Position numbers and translations under genes: made by a program. Shown here piece by piece: positions 11,222 to 22,245 of a DNA stretch of 64,000 bases. The number at the start of each line of letters is the position of its first letter. Positions within the stretch are counted from its first letter, which is position 1. Below the pieces are notes generated by a model. It had not been told where the DNA came from and ran no database searches. It saw only the letters and a program-made list of their open reading frames with translations. Source of the DNA: Tenodera sinensis (lineage: Eukaryota; Arthropoda; Insecta; Mantodea; Mantidae); assembly GCA_030765045.1 (NCBI GenBank), contig CM060972.1:1485501-1549500 (forward strand). Reading direction: 5' to 3'.

Positions 11222-11610
11222 TATAGAGGAAGTGTTGGAGCTTACTGGGCAGGGTTGTTTCAACTTGGGGAACAAGTGGTAGTTATGCATTGTCATGGAG
11301 AAGACCTATGCCTTACTGGGCAGGGTTGTTTCAACTTGGGGAACAAGTGGTAGTTATGCATTGTCATGGAGAAGACCTATGCCTTTGCCTGCTTTGGTTC
11401 TGAAATGACCACCTTGAGCTTTTTTAGTGACTCACAATACTTGTCAACATTTATTGTTGTTCCAGGAGCCATGAAGTCAACCAACAATATCCTCTTTGAT
11501 CCCAAAACATAGTTGTCATGACTTTACCGGCAGACTATGCTCTTGCTTGGGTGAATCAGAATGTCGCCACTCACGTGATTGTTGTTTTGTCTCTATACTT
11601 TCGACATCTG
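11222..11610 (-). pseudogene. Mariner-type transposase fragment with internal tandem duplication
   Basis: Minus-strand blocks TITREWRHSDSPK, KVMTTMFWDQRGILLVDF, APGTTINVDKYCESLKKLK and LFPKLKQPCP follow the order of a mariner transposase catalytic domain, with frameshifts between them. The first catalytic Asp region and the C-terminus are missing. A perfect 71-bp tandem duplication (11241-11311 and 11312-11382) lies in the region that would encode the third catalytic motif. Non-functional. Confidence 0.65.
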
Positions 11611-12088
11611 TACATGATCCTCCGCACACTTTCATCAACTGTCAATGAATTTTGATTGGTTTAATGCCTTTTGCATTAAAAAACCAAATAACTGTGTGAA
11701 GTTTGCACCAGGTGATAGCAGCAAACAGGAGCTCCATTACAACTGATGGCCAAGACAAGATTTAACACCCCAATGGCTGTGTGGGAGAAACAACAAAACA
11801 ATAGTGTCAGCCTCAGTGCTTTGGAGAACTTACTTTTGGGATTACCCTTGTAACAAAATTTAAAAAACAAAAGGTGTTACAAAAATGTAAAACTTTAACA
11901 AAACACCTTTGTGCAAAATATGCTACACCAGGCAAGGGTTAAAAAGAGACAGTTACAGAATATAGCTAAAATGTAACATAAATGTGTTTTGTTTTGGCTG
12001 TTATCGTTGCATCATCTCTATGCTAATGGGGCATGTACTTTGTGGAGTTTTTCTTTGTTACGCCATATGTTGTTTGTTTTGTCCATAG
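11611..12088. other. Vinculin intron, end
   Basis: AT-rich, nothing recognised apart from the pyrimidine-rich acceptor tgtttgttttgtccatag that opens the next exon. Confidence 0.4.
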
Positions 12089-12148
12089 GGGGCAAAGCTG
12101 ATGGTTTATATCAGTTGCTGACCTCAAATGACGACTTTCCTGAAAGAG
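12089..12148 (+). CDS. Vinc: Vinculin exon (linker segment 2, possible cassette exon)
   Basis: A 60-base exon between the acceptor gtccatag and the donor gtaaat. It receives one G from the previous exon, encodes GGKADGLYQLLTSNDDFPER, and passes one G to the following exon, where it makes the GAC of DYAPPRPP. Like the preceding exon it is a multiple of three with phase 1 on both sides, so it can be included or skipped without shifting the frame. The acidic DDFPER directly before the proline-rich segment is consistent with the vinculin hinge. The intron that follows is 7.5 kb. Assignment rests on splice sites, phase and order. Confidence 0.65.
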
Positions 12149-14308
12149 GTAAATTCTCAAATATGCCATGCTACCTGTTATGCATCAGTGTAGATTTGCT
12201 CATATAAAAAGTACATGTTGATAAGAGGTAGTATATGTGATGCCCATATTGCCTGCATTTTGTGTGGAGCTGCTGTGAAAGAGCAAGTGTTTGCGTGTGT
12301 ATCTGCATGGGGCGTAATGCATGCATGCATACATGCATGATCTTAAAGGTATAATGCTGTATTTGTTACTTTCGTCGGTCCATATCACATGGAGAAAGCA
12401 AGCTAATTTACTGAACATGGCAGGTTGAATCACAATTCAGTTACTGCCCTTGCAAATTTTCCCTTAGGATCCCAAATTATAAGTATTTAATTAATTGGTG
12501 TTGTGCATATAATGTGATAGTGTGGTAATATTGATTAGTGCTGCTCCTCTTGTGGTCCACGACTATTCCACAGGTGTATGGAGATCTCTGGGCATTGAAA
12601 CAATTTATACTTACTACTATATTAATGGACACAATACTGATGTTACACACACTAATACTGTTGTCACCATATGCAATGAGACTTCCACTGTATTACATGT
12701 TTTTATTCACTTTGTGCAGTTTTACTACTAACTGTATTGTTAGATACATTTGCAGTGCACCATTATTGCTTTTGTCCATTTGCCTTGGTTCTCCTTGGCT
12801 GCTCGGTGAATGTTAAGTTGAATAATCCATTTCTTTTGTAACTACATTTAATTTCCATCTTGTTCACTGCCATGCTGGGCACTGGGCTGATCACCCATCC
12901 TGGGTTTGCTGTGATCTAAACTTAGCTCTCGTTGACAGGCATTGACTTGTAATTCCTTGGTGTAAGTCCTTCAAAGAAGAGCATAACGCAAAGAAAAAGT
13001 ATCTATGTTTTGTTTTTAATGTGTCCATGTAATTGTTTATGTATATTACTTTTAATTTTAGTTTTTATGAAAGCTAAATACACCACAAAGCTACCCACCA
13101 GAAGAAGACGAACTGTAGGAATGCTCTATGTGAACATCCCTATCATGTTTAAGTACACTATTGATTCACCTGGGCCCAAATGACCTCGTCGATGGACTGT
13201 TAAACCCCAAACACTCACTCACGTGATAGCCAAAATTTGCCAAATTTTAAATTGAAGGTTACTAGAAAATTGCTAAATCAAAATAAATGCTATAATCAGG
13301 GGCACTCTGTTTCCGCATTGACAAAAAAGCGACAAACATTATATTAATGCAATTTCCCATTATCCTTCTGAATTAGGTGATGTTGATCAATGAATCAATA
13401 TTATTATTTTAGCATTACATGCAAATTGAAGTGAAATTGCCTTATTTTGCGAAAAAGCAGAAAATTCCAGCAATTTTTAATATAATAATTGGTTCTCTCT
13501 TTTAATTTCATTCCTGTGAATTGTTAAATTACCTAAAAGAATAAAGTAAAGCTCAAGTACAAAAATAGTGAAGTAATGGCTGATGATTAAGGATGGTTTA
13601 ACATTCTGGGAAGTTAACCATTGTGTCATTAGTGAAGTGGATAGATTAGCATTCTTGGCAATTGGCCTGTTTTATCTGACCATACTGAGTGTGAAGAGAT
13701 GGCCCCGGGTTGGGAAGTAGAGAAGGTTAGGGAAAGTAGAAGTGTGTAATGATTCTGTAATGCCTTTGTTTAGTACTATAGTACCGATAAGAAATAAAAT
13801 TAAAGTAACAGTACTGTTTTGTAGTTATGGTAGTTTCCGCAGAACACATCTTCCATTCTAAATTGCAGCACGTTAAAATTATATTAAATACATTTAATAA
13901 AAAATATACAACTATCAAAAAATAAATACAGTGAGATACATGTAGATATATATGAAATGCAAGCCATACAGCGTGAAAAAATAAAACAAATTCATTTCAC
14001 AAAACATGAAGAGCAAAAAATGAATGTGGGAAAACATTCCCCAGTGTTTTTTACCATGGATTAAAAAAAATTGTGAAATTAAAGCTATAATACAAGCAAT
14101 ATAGAGCGAAAAAAGACAAAAATTAGAACTCATTTTGTGAAATTTGAAAAAGAGTGCCTTCAACTATAATTAATTAAAAGGTATTTCTATAATATTTAAT
14201 AATTTTAAAAGAAAAATTAGCTTTGGTAATGAGAAGAAACATAGCTGTTCCAGTAGCTCTGCAAGCATCTCCACGACAAATAACATTGAAGGTGTGTACT
14301 CTTACACA
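12149..14308. other. Vinculin intron, unassigned
   Basis: No gene. AT-rich with short meaningless open frames. A palindromic CATGCATGCATACATGCATG lies at about 12320-12340. A short retro-fragment is listed separately at 13174-13226. Confidence 0.4.
13174..13226 (+). repeat. Short LINE/SINE 3'-end fragment with (ACTC)n tail
   Basis: GGGCCCAAATGACCTCGTCG, ATGGACTGTTAAACCCCAAA and CACTCACTC match, with substitutions, the insertion at 62163-62228, which has a perfect target-site duplication. No clear duplication here. Confidence 0.5.
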
Positions 14309-15637
14309 GGTGTGCACAAATGATTTGAGCAGTTTCATGATATTTTTATAGTCATATTATTAAATATATGTGATGGTATTTGATGTTGTAAGTTAACTAT
14401 CTCTCCAAGTTTCGTTTGCAGCAGTCATGATGCTTCTTCCTTCCACCGCAAGAGTGCAGTTGTGACTCATGCTTCCTCGTACAGCCACAAGCTCCAACAG
14501 TTGTAAGATGGTGACCAACAGGGAAAAAGCATTTGCTGCTCTTGAGTTTCGTACAAGTAAATCTGTGACAACCATGCAACGGAACTTTAGAACAAAGTAC
14601 CAGAAAGAACCACCCCCTGCCAACTCTATATGTAAATGGTACCAACAATTGATAACCACGGGATGCCTATGTAAGGGCAAATCAACGGGTCGGCGGAGAA
14701 TGCCTGAAGAAACAGTTGACCATCTGCGAACTAGCTTCACACATAGCCCACAAAAATCAACTCATTGAGTCAGTAGAGAACTGAACATCCCACATTCGAC
14801 TGTCTGGAAAGTGTTAAGGAGAAGATTGAAGGTGCATCCTTACTGTTTGCAGCTGTTACAAGCATTATCACCCAAAGAGAAAGTGAAACGCTTTAAATTT
14901 TGTAGCAGTTTCCAGGAGCGCACGTAAGACGAGTTTTGTGATAAGATTGTTTTCATTGATGAAGCAGCATTCTTTCTGAGTTGTAAGGTGAACAGGCATA
15001 ATGTAAGGATTTGGGAAACTGAAAACCCCCATTCCGTTATGCAGTATGCTCGTGATTCGCCTAAACTGAATGTTTTCTGCGCCGTATCACAATCTAAAAT
15101 TTATGATCCCTTCTTCTTCAGTGAAAAATCCATTACAGGGCACATTGGAGAATTGACCTGTCATACTGTCATCTATCAACAGGATGGAGCTCCACCTCAT
15201 TACCACAGTGATGTTCGTGACTTCCTGAACACCAGACTTCGAGATGATGGATAGGTTGTACTGGGAATGAAGATAACGCACTCGTGTCATGGTCTCCACG
15301 CTCTCCCGACCTCACCCCTTGCAAGTTTTTCGTATGAGTTTGTGTGAAGGATGCAGTTTACATGCCACCATTACCTGCTGATCTACGAGAACTATGGGTC
15401 CGCATCATCAATGCATTTGGTGAAATTAACAGGGACATGCTACATCGAGTGTGGGCCGAACTTGATTATTGAGTTGATATTTGTAAAGTCACTCATGGAG
15501 CACATATCAAGCACCTGTAAGCTATTAAAAAAAACTTTACAAGTTGCTATATCTGAGTATACAGTGTTTGTAGTGTTCAGTCAAATAATATTGCTATAAT
15601 ACATTTTTGAAACTGCTCAGATCATTTGTGTACACCC
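14309..15637 (+). mobile_element. Mariner-superfamily transposon with DUF4817-type transposase (pseudogene)
   Basis: Terminal inverted repeats of 29 bases: left GGTGTGCACAAATGATTTGA then GCAGTTTCA (14309-14337). The right, reverse-complemented, reads GGTGTACACAAATGATCTGA then GCAGTTTCA (15608-15636). The interior encodes a DUF4817-type N-terminal helix-turn-helix (KAFAALEF, AICKWYQQ-like, TGCLCKGKSTGRRRM) at 14510-14720. It continues with STVWKVLRRRLKVHPY, the first acidic motif FIDEAAFFL, VNRHNVRIWETENPH, QQDGAPPHYHSDV and SPDLTPCKFF. Three defects are clear: stop codons (after THW-equivalent at 14766 and near 14927), a deletion after GHIGEL, and replacement of the third catalytic Asp by Lys (PCKFF where the family has PCDFF). 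Non-functional. Confidence 0.85.
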
Positions 15638-16464
15638 TTTATTGTACCAATTTTATTTTGGACATTTTGTGGAATTCCCAACAAGTAACATGATTTTGTA
15701 AAATCCTAACAGCATTTCTGCAATACAGCTGTCAGAATGGTCAGCTGACACATTGCAACGTGGAAGAGAGGGAGTGTGTACCCATTTGACGTCTTTGTAA
15801 CAATCTACTTGTAGTATCTGTAACTCCACTTTACTGGAAATGTTTTGTCACATTTAAATTATGTCACTGATTCTCTGTTTCACTCATTTGAGAAGCAACT
15901 CAATTGCAATACTTTTCAAAGAAAAGAATTTTTACACGTATTTATTTTATTTTATATTTAAAAACCCAATTATTCCTGAACTAACAAAGTATCAAGCCAA
16001 AAACTGGAGTTCAGAATTGTCTGTAAATGTCATCTAAAATCATCAGAAAAGTCAGTGGTCACTCACTATCTTAGAGATTCTGTTGCTGTACAACTACACA
16101 AGACCCATCCCAGATCTAGAGACAGTTGACAACACTGCCATGCCACATACATACATACACACATTTCATGGTAAACAAATGAACTGCACAAGCACAAGCC
16201 CCCTGTCATGTTCTTCTGGTGGGTAGGCAATACTTCCTTTACACAAGGCATCTTTAAGCAAAACCTTAATTTATAAATGAGATTTTAGATTGCCCATGAG
16301 ATTCATGCAAAATGGACATTCTATTAAGAGATTTATTTCTTATGTTTAAAAAAGTGTTTGGTGTAATTAATGTTTATTGTGATAAACTTAATAGAATTTG
16401 ATGTTTTACAGTGTGTAATTTTATTGTGGTTTCTATATTGAGGTGTGTGTCTGTGGATATGAAG
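15638..16464. other. Vinculin intron, unassigned
   Basis: No gene or transposon recognised. Includes a CATACATACATACACACA stretch at about 16145. Confidence 0.4.
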
Positions 16465-16630
16465 AGAAACTGCACTTCATGTTTGAGGTTATTTTGATTC
16501 ACTTATTTACACTTACCTTCACTACTAAACTGCTTTTAAAAAAGTAAATAAGTGACTCAAAATAACCTCAAACATGAAGAATACTTCACTGTCAATAGTG
16601 CTTCTATTTTTAATATTCAGAAACTGCACT
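16465..16630 (+). repeat. Foldback (hairpin) insertion flanked by 12-bp direct repeats
   Basis: Identical direct repeats AGAAACTGCACT lie at 16465-16476 and 16619-16630. Between them, two 36-base arms (16475-16510 and 16544-16579) are inverted copies of each other with one mismatch, separated by a 33-base spacer. About 39 bases outside the hairpin, TTCACTGTCAATAGTGCTTC and TATTTTTAA, close the insertion. That tail resembles the tail of the foldback insertion at 60455-60654. No open frame. The hairpin would be very stable in RNA or single-stranded DNA. Confidence 0.7.
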
Positions 16631-17354
16631 GTTGTTTTGTTTTGTCTTGTGTTTTTGTGACAAGCATGCTTTTGTTTACATGTCTGCCAATATGTAGGGC
16701 ATTACCAGTATTATTCATGCCTTGGTAAGTTTTGCTTGTGTGTACACATGATTGTTGTAGAAATAAGTTCACAGAATTAGAATTGCAGCAGTAAATGATA
16801 TGCTTCTGTTGGATTTTTAACTTTTGTTGAAACAGTTAACTGTGTGAGATATTGGTGTTTGTTTTCATTCCCTAAAATACTTCAATTTGTTTAACTTTAA
16901 TGTATGGGGTGTTACCCAAAAGTTCTCAGAATAGCTCAGTTTATGGATTTACACCATACCTGCCATTATGCACCACCATTACCTTCAAATATCCACCTTT
17001 TTTTAATGGACACTCTTTAACTGCTGTGGTTCTCACTACATTGGACATTCTCAGAGGCCTCTTTATCAGGCTTGAGGTTCTTTCATGTACCATAAACCTA
17101 AGACACGGGACCACCTGTTTTACTTCCCTTTGTTGGAAACCATGCTAAGGATTTTTATGCCCCATCTGAATGGGTTATTTATCTTTCTTTTTTCCTTTGT
17201 TAACCATTTCTGAAATATTGCTTGTTCCTGGTTCAAATTTTCCAGCTCTTATTTCTATCTCTTTTTCATGCAAAGACAATGGAATTTCATATATAGCAAA
17301 TGCTTTTAAACATTTAACTATCAATAATAAATACTGGAAGTTGATGACTTGTTG
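16631..17354. other. Vinculin intron with old repeat copy
   Basis: GGGGTGTTACCCAAAAGTTC at about 16906 looks like a solo mariner terminal repeat. At 17205-17335, CCATTTCTGAAATATTGCTT through GCTTTTAAACATTTAACTATC is a diverged copy of the repeat found at 34960-35235 and 49960-50745. Nothing coding. Confidence 0.4.
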
Positions 17355-17531
17355 GAATCACATTAAAATAGATTTGAGTGGATTAATAACACTCACTTAT
17401 CAAGTATCAACTCAACTCAATGTCCGGTTGATAATGGAGGAAACCTGGCCTCTGAAACATGTTTTGGGAAATTTTAAAAAGTGAGTGCTGTTTAGTGTTA
17501 TTAATCAACTCTGATCCTATTTTAATTTGAC
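17355..17531. repeat. Foldback repeat enclosing a hammerhead-like motif
   Basis: Arms at 17355-17393 and 17494-17531 are inverted copies of each other, roughly 85 percent identical by eye; both contain GATTAATAACACT. A further ACTCAC/GTGAGT pair lies just inside. The loop carries TTGATAATGGAGG, a short spacer, CCTCTGAAACATG. This parallels the CTGATGA-stem-GAAAC order of hammerhead-type motifs near Penelope-like retroelements; GAGG and CCTC could form a short stem. The core is mutated. Confidence 0.5.
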
Positions 17532-18955
17532 TATCACTTGTGTTATTCTCATGATAATTTTGAAATATAAATTGACTGTGGTCACTTTAGGGGCTCAGAA
17601 TCTATTGATGAAGAATAAAATACACATGGTGTATTAAAGTTAGCGGACACCCTTCCCCTTCCTTGCAACTGTCTGTGCAGAAGAGTGAGTGAGTGCTTGT
17701 GTTATATTGTTTGCCTCAATTTCTGAATGTGCATGTGTTATACAAATATGGGTAGGTATATGTGACTTTTTAACATTCACATTGACATGATTATTACTCT
17801 TTGACTCCAGTTTGTACACCAGAACTTACATCTCCATCGTCAGTATTGATTCACTGTCACACTTCCTAGCTGGGCATATTGTATAACAGAGATGGAGCAT
17901 CCAGAGCCCTTAAAAGCTTAGGTTTGTCTTTCAGCTGATGATTTAAGGACCAGGAATGCTCTACGACCAAATTAACTAAGCTGTACAAGAATTTGAATGA
18001 TGGCAAACTTAACAATTACAATAGTTCTGTTTGTAGGTCAATGTTCTTTTAAATTGTTCAATGTTGAACCTCCATATGCAACAGTATTTTTATACAGGTT
18101 ATCATCCGGATGTCTTGGTTTAGATAAAATGGGCAAGGATTTTTCAAATTATTATACAGTTTTTGCAAAGCATGATATTTATTCTGTATGGTAAATTACT
18201 TAACAAACCACTTGGTAACTGATTGCAACATTGTCCAAAACTATTCAATTTTGAATATGTGTGGAGGTGGTGTGGACAAGACTGGCACTAACAAGTTTTC
18301 TCAATTATTGATTTTCTCCATACATACTTATGATCTATACGACAACAAGCATTTTTGATCATGCTTTTCTGGCAGAGATAAATTTCAGAGTATACTTTTT
18401 GAACAGTTGTGAGAACACTGTTAATGATAATGTGTATACCGATTTAATCTTGCATTTAAATAATCAAATTGGGTTTCTGTAAAGCTTATAATATATTGTT
18501 ATGGAGCATGGTGTTAGATATAAATACACCCTACAGTTATGCATCAGTTTCAGATTTTCGAAAAGCATAGCATTTTAACTCCTAAAAATAGATTTACCCT
18601 TGCACAGTTGTTAAAAATTAAACAAAATGGAAACTATAGCATCTAAAGAAAAACCTGGTGTACACTAAATGAACTCTTCAGATTGAATATACATCAGTAA
18701 AAGAAAAAGAAATGTTAATGTCAGGATGAGAGAGTATTTTAGAAACATTAATGGGAGGCATCTACGAAAATGACTAAAATCCACAATTTTTATCCTGACG
18801 TGAAAATTTGTATACATGTGTGCCAAAACATATCTAGTAGGTCTCCCAAATTCAACCTTTCTATGTAAGATGTAATTTGCTAGACAAATTACCTATTGGG
18901 TTTTTTTCAGCTATTTTAGTTTAGTATAAGAAATGCTTCATATAAAATATTATTT
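17532..18955. other. Vinculin intron, unassigned
   Basis: AT-rich, no gene, no repeat structure I can define. Confidence 0.4.
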
Positions 18956-19170
18956 GTTAGTACCTGGGTGACTGAGCTTTGCTTGGCATTTTTTTCCCCC
19001 GTTTTGTGAAACCTTGTTTTTTGGGAGAAGATAACTTATTGAGGTAAACTAGAAAAGCAAAAGTTGGCTAAATAAAACTTTTTGTCGCAATTGTTAAGTC
19101 ATTTCTGAGATACAAGAGTAGTAGAGATACATATACAAGTATATATTTCATAAGCACCATCATTTCACTT
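18956..19170 (+). repeat. Interspersed repeat, copy 1 (paralogue at 39095-39300)
   Basis: Starts TAGTACCTGGGTGACTGAGC and passes through TTTTGGGAGAA, AAAACTTTTTGTCGC and GTCATTTCTGAGATACAAGA before ending CACCATCATTTCA. The sequence at 39095-39300 follows it block by block (TAGTACCTGGGAGACCGAGT, GTCATTTCCGAGATACAAGA, CACCATCATTTCA). There the homology runs directly into an RTE-like end, so this is probably a severed 3'UTR of that LINE. Confidence 0.6.
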
Positions 19171-19434
19171 TCACTATTCCCATGCCAAGTTCTCAGTTTG
19201 TTTATAGTTCATACCTGCACAGCAATTTTTATCCATAGATCATCAGATGAAACAAAAGGCTAAGCTTTTAAAGACTCTTAGAAAACTGGCAGAACTGTCT
19301 ATTTGAGAAAAATTATTCATATTTAACCAGAAGCACAATTTAAAAAACGTTGATGTTCTGTATGAAGAGAAGCTCATGATACAGTATGTGCAGTCAAAAT
19401 GCTGGACAGGAGGAAGTGTGGCAGCGAATCAAGT

Positions 19435-19470
19435 CTGATGATGGACACTACAGTCTCTGAAACATGTTCC
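19435..19470 (+). other. Hammerhead-like / Penelope-associated motif
   Basis: CTGATGATGGACACTACAGT then CTCTGAAACATGTTCC. It matches the motif in the foldback at 17428-17460 (TGATAATGG, CTCTGAAACATGTT). GGAC and GTCT could pair, but two extra bases separate the stem from GAAAC, so an active hammerhead is unlikely. Confidence 0.35.
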
Positions 19471-19675
19471 AGTAAGTTCTGCTGTAGAAAGTGAAGTTAG
19501 AGTAATAAAAATCAAGTAAATGCCAAAAAGCCATTGCTGTGTTTTCCCCCAAAAGAATTATAAATGTTTTTTGTTTATAGAATGTGATGATAGATATGCA
19601 GTGTATTGTGGATTGTTTGCAAGATGTAGTATTGTCACGTGGAAGCATCAAGTTAATTAGTTTGTATACTTGCAG

Positions 19676-19800
19676 ACTATGCCCCTCCTCGCCCACCACT
19701 GCCAGGTGGTGAAGTTCCTCCTCCAAGGCCACCACCTCCAGAGACTGATGACGAGGATGACATGTTCCGGCACGCACCACTCCCCAACCAGCCAATCATG
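19676..19800 (+). CDS. Vinc: Vinculin exon (proline-rich hinge)
   Basis: A 125-base exon from the acceptor tatacttgcag to the donor gtgagt. With one G carried over it encodes DYAPPRPPLPGGEV, then [17 protein letters not shown], then RHAPLPNQPIM, in phase 0 at its 3' end. The pattern [23 protein letters not shown]...NQPMM is the hinge of vertebrate vinculin that links the head (talin and alpha-actinin binding) to the tail and that binds SH3 proteins such as the vinexin/ponsin group. The closing NQPIM leads straight into the first helix of the tail in the next exon. No FPPPP motif of the VASP-binding type is visible in the exons of this window. The following intron is 16.9 kb, the longest here. 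Confidence 0.93.
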
Positions 19801-20470
19801 GTGAGTGAACATATCACAATGTTGTTGTAGACAGGCTTAGGGATGCACAAGGTTGCTAAATGATGCCAACGTGAAATGAAGAAATACATTATATCCCCCA
19901 TAGTGGATAAAGAGCTTGGTAACTATGAACCACAGAGGAAGACAGGAAATGGAATGGAAGCATGATCTATGCAGTGATATTAACAAATGTAATTACAGAG
20001 AGAATGTAAATAAAGGAGGAAAGGAGACGTAACATTTACAGAAAGTGTTACAAGTGAAGATTTCCTTTTTCCTCATTCCCTTTAGCTGTTAGTTACCAGG
20101 AAATCCACATTTAAAATATTGTTGGAATCACCAGTAATGTGGGACAATGTTTAAAGCATTCCGTTTGTCAATCACCTGCCACTTGTAACTCTTATGAAAC
20201 TTGTATTTGTTTCATAAATGTACATTATGAAATATATTCCTATTTAAGGCTATCTACGCACTGCACAACTGCATGAGCGTATGATTTCAGAGTTATTTCA
20301 GGTTATGTGGGTCATGAGTTAATTTATTTCATTGCAATATGAAGGAATCCTTATTTATTGTGTAATTGTGTTACATTTGGAATATGTTTTGGGTTGAATT
20401 GAGAAATGTAAAGTGCTACTATCAAATGAAAACTGTCAGAAACCGGTGATTCCCCCACACTTTCACTAAC
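19801..20470. other. Vinculin intron, unassigned
   Basis: No gene or repeat recognised in this AT-rich stretch. Confidence 0.4.
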
Positions 20471-22245
20471 AAGGGACACCTTTGACTTGGAACGATCGAA
20501 ACCGAACAAAAACATGCCCAGAACAACAAGCGATCATAAACAAAACAGTGGTGTGCAAAACATTGCATTCTACCTCAAGTAACATTTTAATAAAGTGAAA
20601 CAAAGTAATAAGATATCAATACCATAGGAAGGAAATTCTATGTTATTTAATGGTGTCAGTGTATCATTACATTTTCAATCAGCAGCACTAAAACCTCTGC
20701 TTAAAGTACTATAATAGTGCAAAACACACATATACAGCAGTACCACACATCTGAAAGTGCTTATATTACTCCTCAAAATGCACCTGCGGGATTTCAATGA
20801 AGTGGTTAAAACAAAGTGGGAGAGAACAATGTGTACACCTCACTATAGCCACGTTATCACATTCACACAGTCCAATATCAAAAGCCACACTGTACGTAGG
20901 TGCAGCAAATTGATTGTAAATCGTAGAGTGAAGTTTCACGATGAAATAACGATCTGTGGTTTGGCACATTGTAGTCTTACAAAATCAGTAATCCTTCTGA
21001 TATAGAGTTTACATTGCCAAAAGAAGTAAACATCAAGGTGTTGGCAATATTTTGTTTTCGGTGGCAATATCTTCAGCGTAACATCTTTGTTTGGAAAACT
21101 TGCATCTAGAAGGGCACAATCTGTATGACCTGACCAGGAATCACACAACAATCGCTCTTTTCATTTGTTACATGTTCGCCAAGGACTGAAGTTAGAAAAG
21201 TTTGTGTTCTTTAGTCATTTTTCCACTTCTGTTTGCCTCCACATGGAAGTTTCTCGGGCAGGTTGTTTCAAGTTCCTTTAAAATATTTGGTCCTTAAGTG
21301 CCTTGTGTAGGTATAACTTGTTTGCTAGTCTGGCTGCCTGCCATTGATAAAGCCACAGACTGCAACACAGTGTTGATGTAATGAATTGACTCTGGTCACT
21401 GTTATAAACATGTGCACTTCCTCCACTGGATGAAATGCCATATTCAGCCTTGAGATGGTCGATAAAGGAAATGAAAGCTTTGAAATTGCCCCTTCTAGTG
21501 CCCATATCTGCAGATGCCAATAGTGAACAGTGTGTTCATACCAAATTGTGATATTACATACTCTTATAGTTTGTAATTGCGACAGTCTGTTTCCTGCTCC
21601 CCTTTTCCTAGACACATAATTTAGAATTAATGTACAATTTGATTTACTTTTGATGCACTTCATTAGTTTGCTATAGGAATTGAAGCCACAATTGTAATTG
21701 TCTTCATAAATGTTCTCTAGTACGCTGTCATCAATATCTTTTAATACACTGGACCTCGTCCTTTTCAGTGGAGAGAGTTTGTACTCACTTTGACTTGACT
21801 ATTCCTGTTGCTCGTGTACTGCTTGAAGAGCCACCTTCAGGTTCAGGTTCCTCCTGTCCTTCAAAATTCATATATCTATCCAGCGTAACGTTGTGTATTT
21901 CTGTGTCATCATCATATTTCTGAATTATTATATTATATAATATATCTGCGAACTCCATATCCTCGGCCCCAATGTCATTTCCATATTGAGCACATCGCAA
22001 CTTGGTCCCTAATATTTGGACCACATGCGTATCAGTATATCAGTGCACGGTATACAGTTTACACAGTAACTCGCTTGTGAACTCTCTAAGAGGCAAATGA
22101 GTACTGCAGCTACACTATACCACCGTCTAGTGGCGCTAGCAGACAAGTGCAGAGTTTTACATGGAAATGAAACACACCACCATCGCTTGTCACTCAAGCA
22201 TGCCCTCATGCAGCTTCGATTGTTCGAGGTCAAAGGTGTCCCTTT
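20471..22245 (-). mobile_element. Decayed DNA transposon with AGGGACACCTTTGAC terminal repeats
   Basis: Inverted terminal repeats: left AAGGGACACCTTTGACTTGG then AACGATCGAA (20471-20500). The right, reverse-complemented, reads AAGGGACACCTTTGACCTCG then AACAATCGAA. The interior is coding-like on the minus strand. An 79-residue open stretch starts at 22024 (MEFADILYN, IHNVTLDRYM, EEPEPEGG). A Lys/Ser-rich stretch follows, then IWALEG, NFKAFISFIDHLKAEYGISS and VYNSDQSQF around 21280-21480. The latter resemble the second DNA-binding helix-turn-helix and first acidic motif of a DDE-type (pogo-like) transposase, with frameshifts between them. The remaining catalytic motifs are not recognised. Family is inference. 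Confidence 0.6.

Noticed and set aside
19435..19470. An active hammerhead ribozyme
   Set aside because: Core order is present, but stem II does not abut GAAAC and no stem I/III closing is evident; kept only as a degenerate motif.
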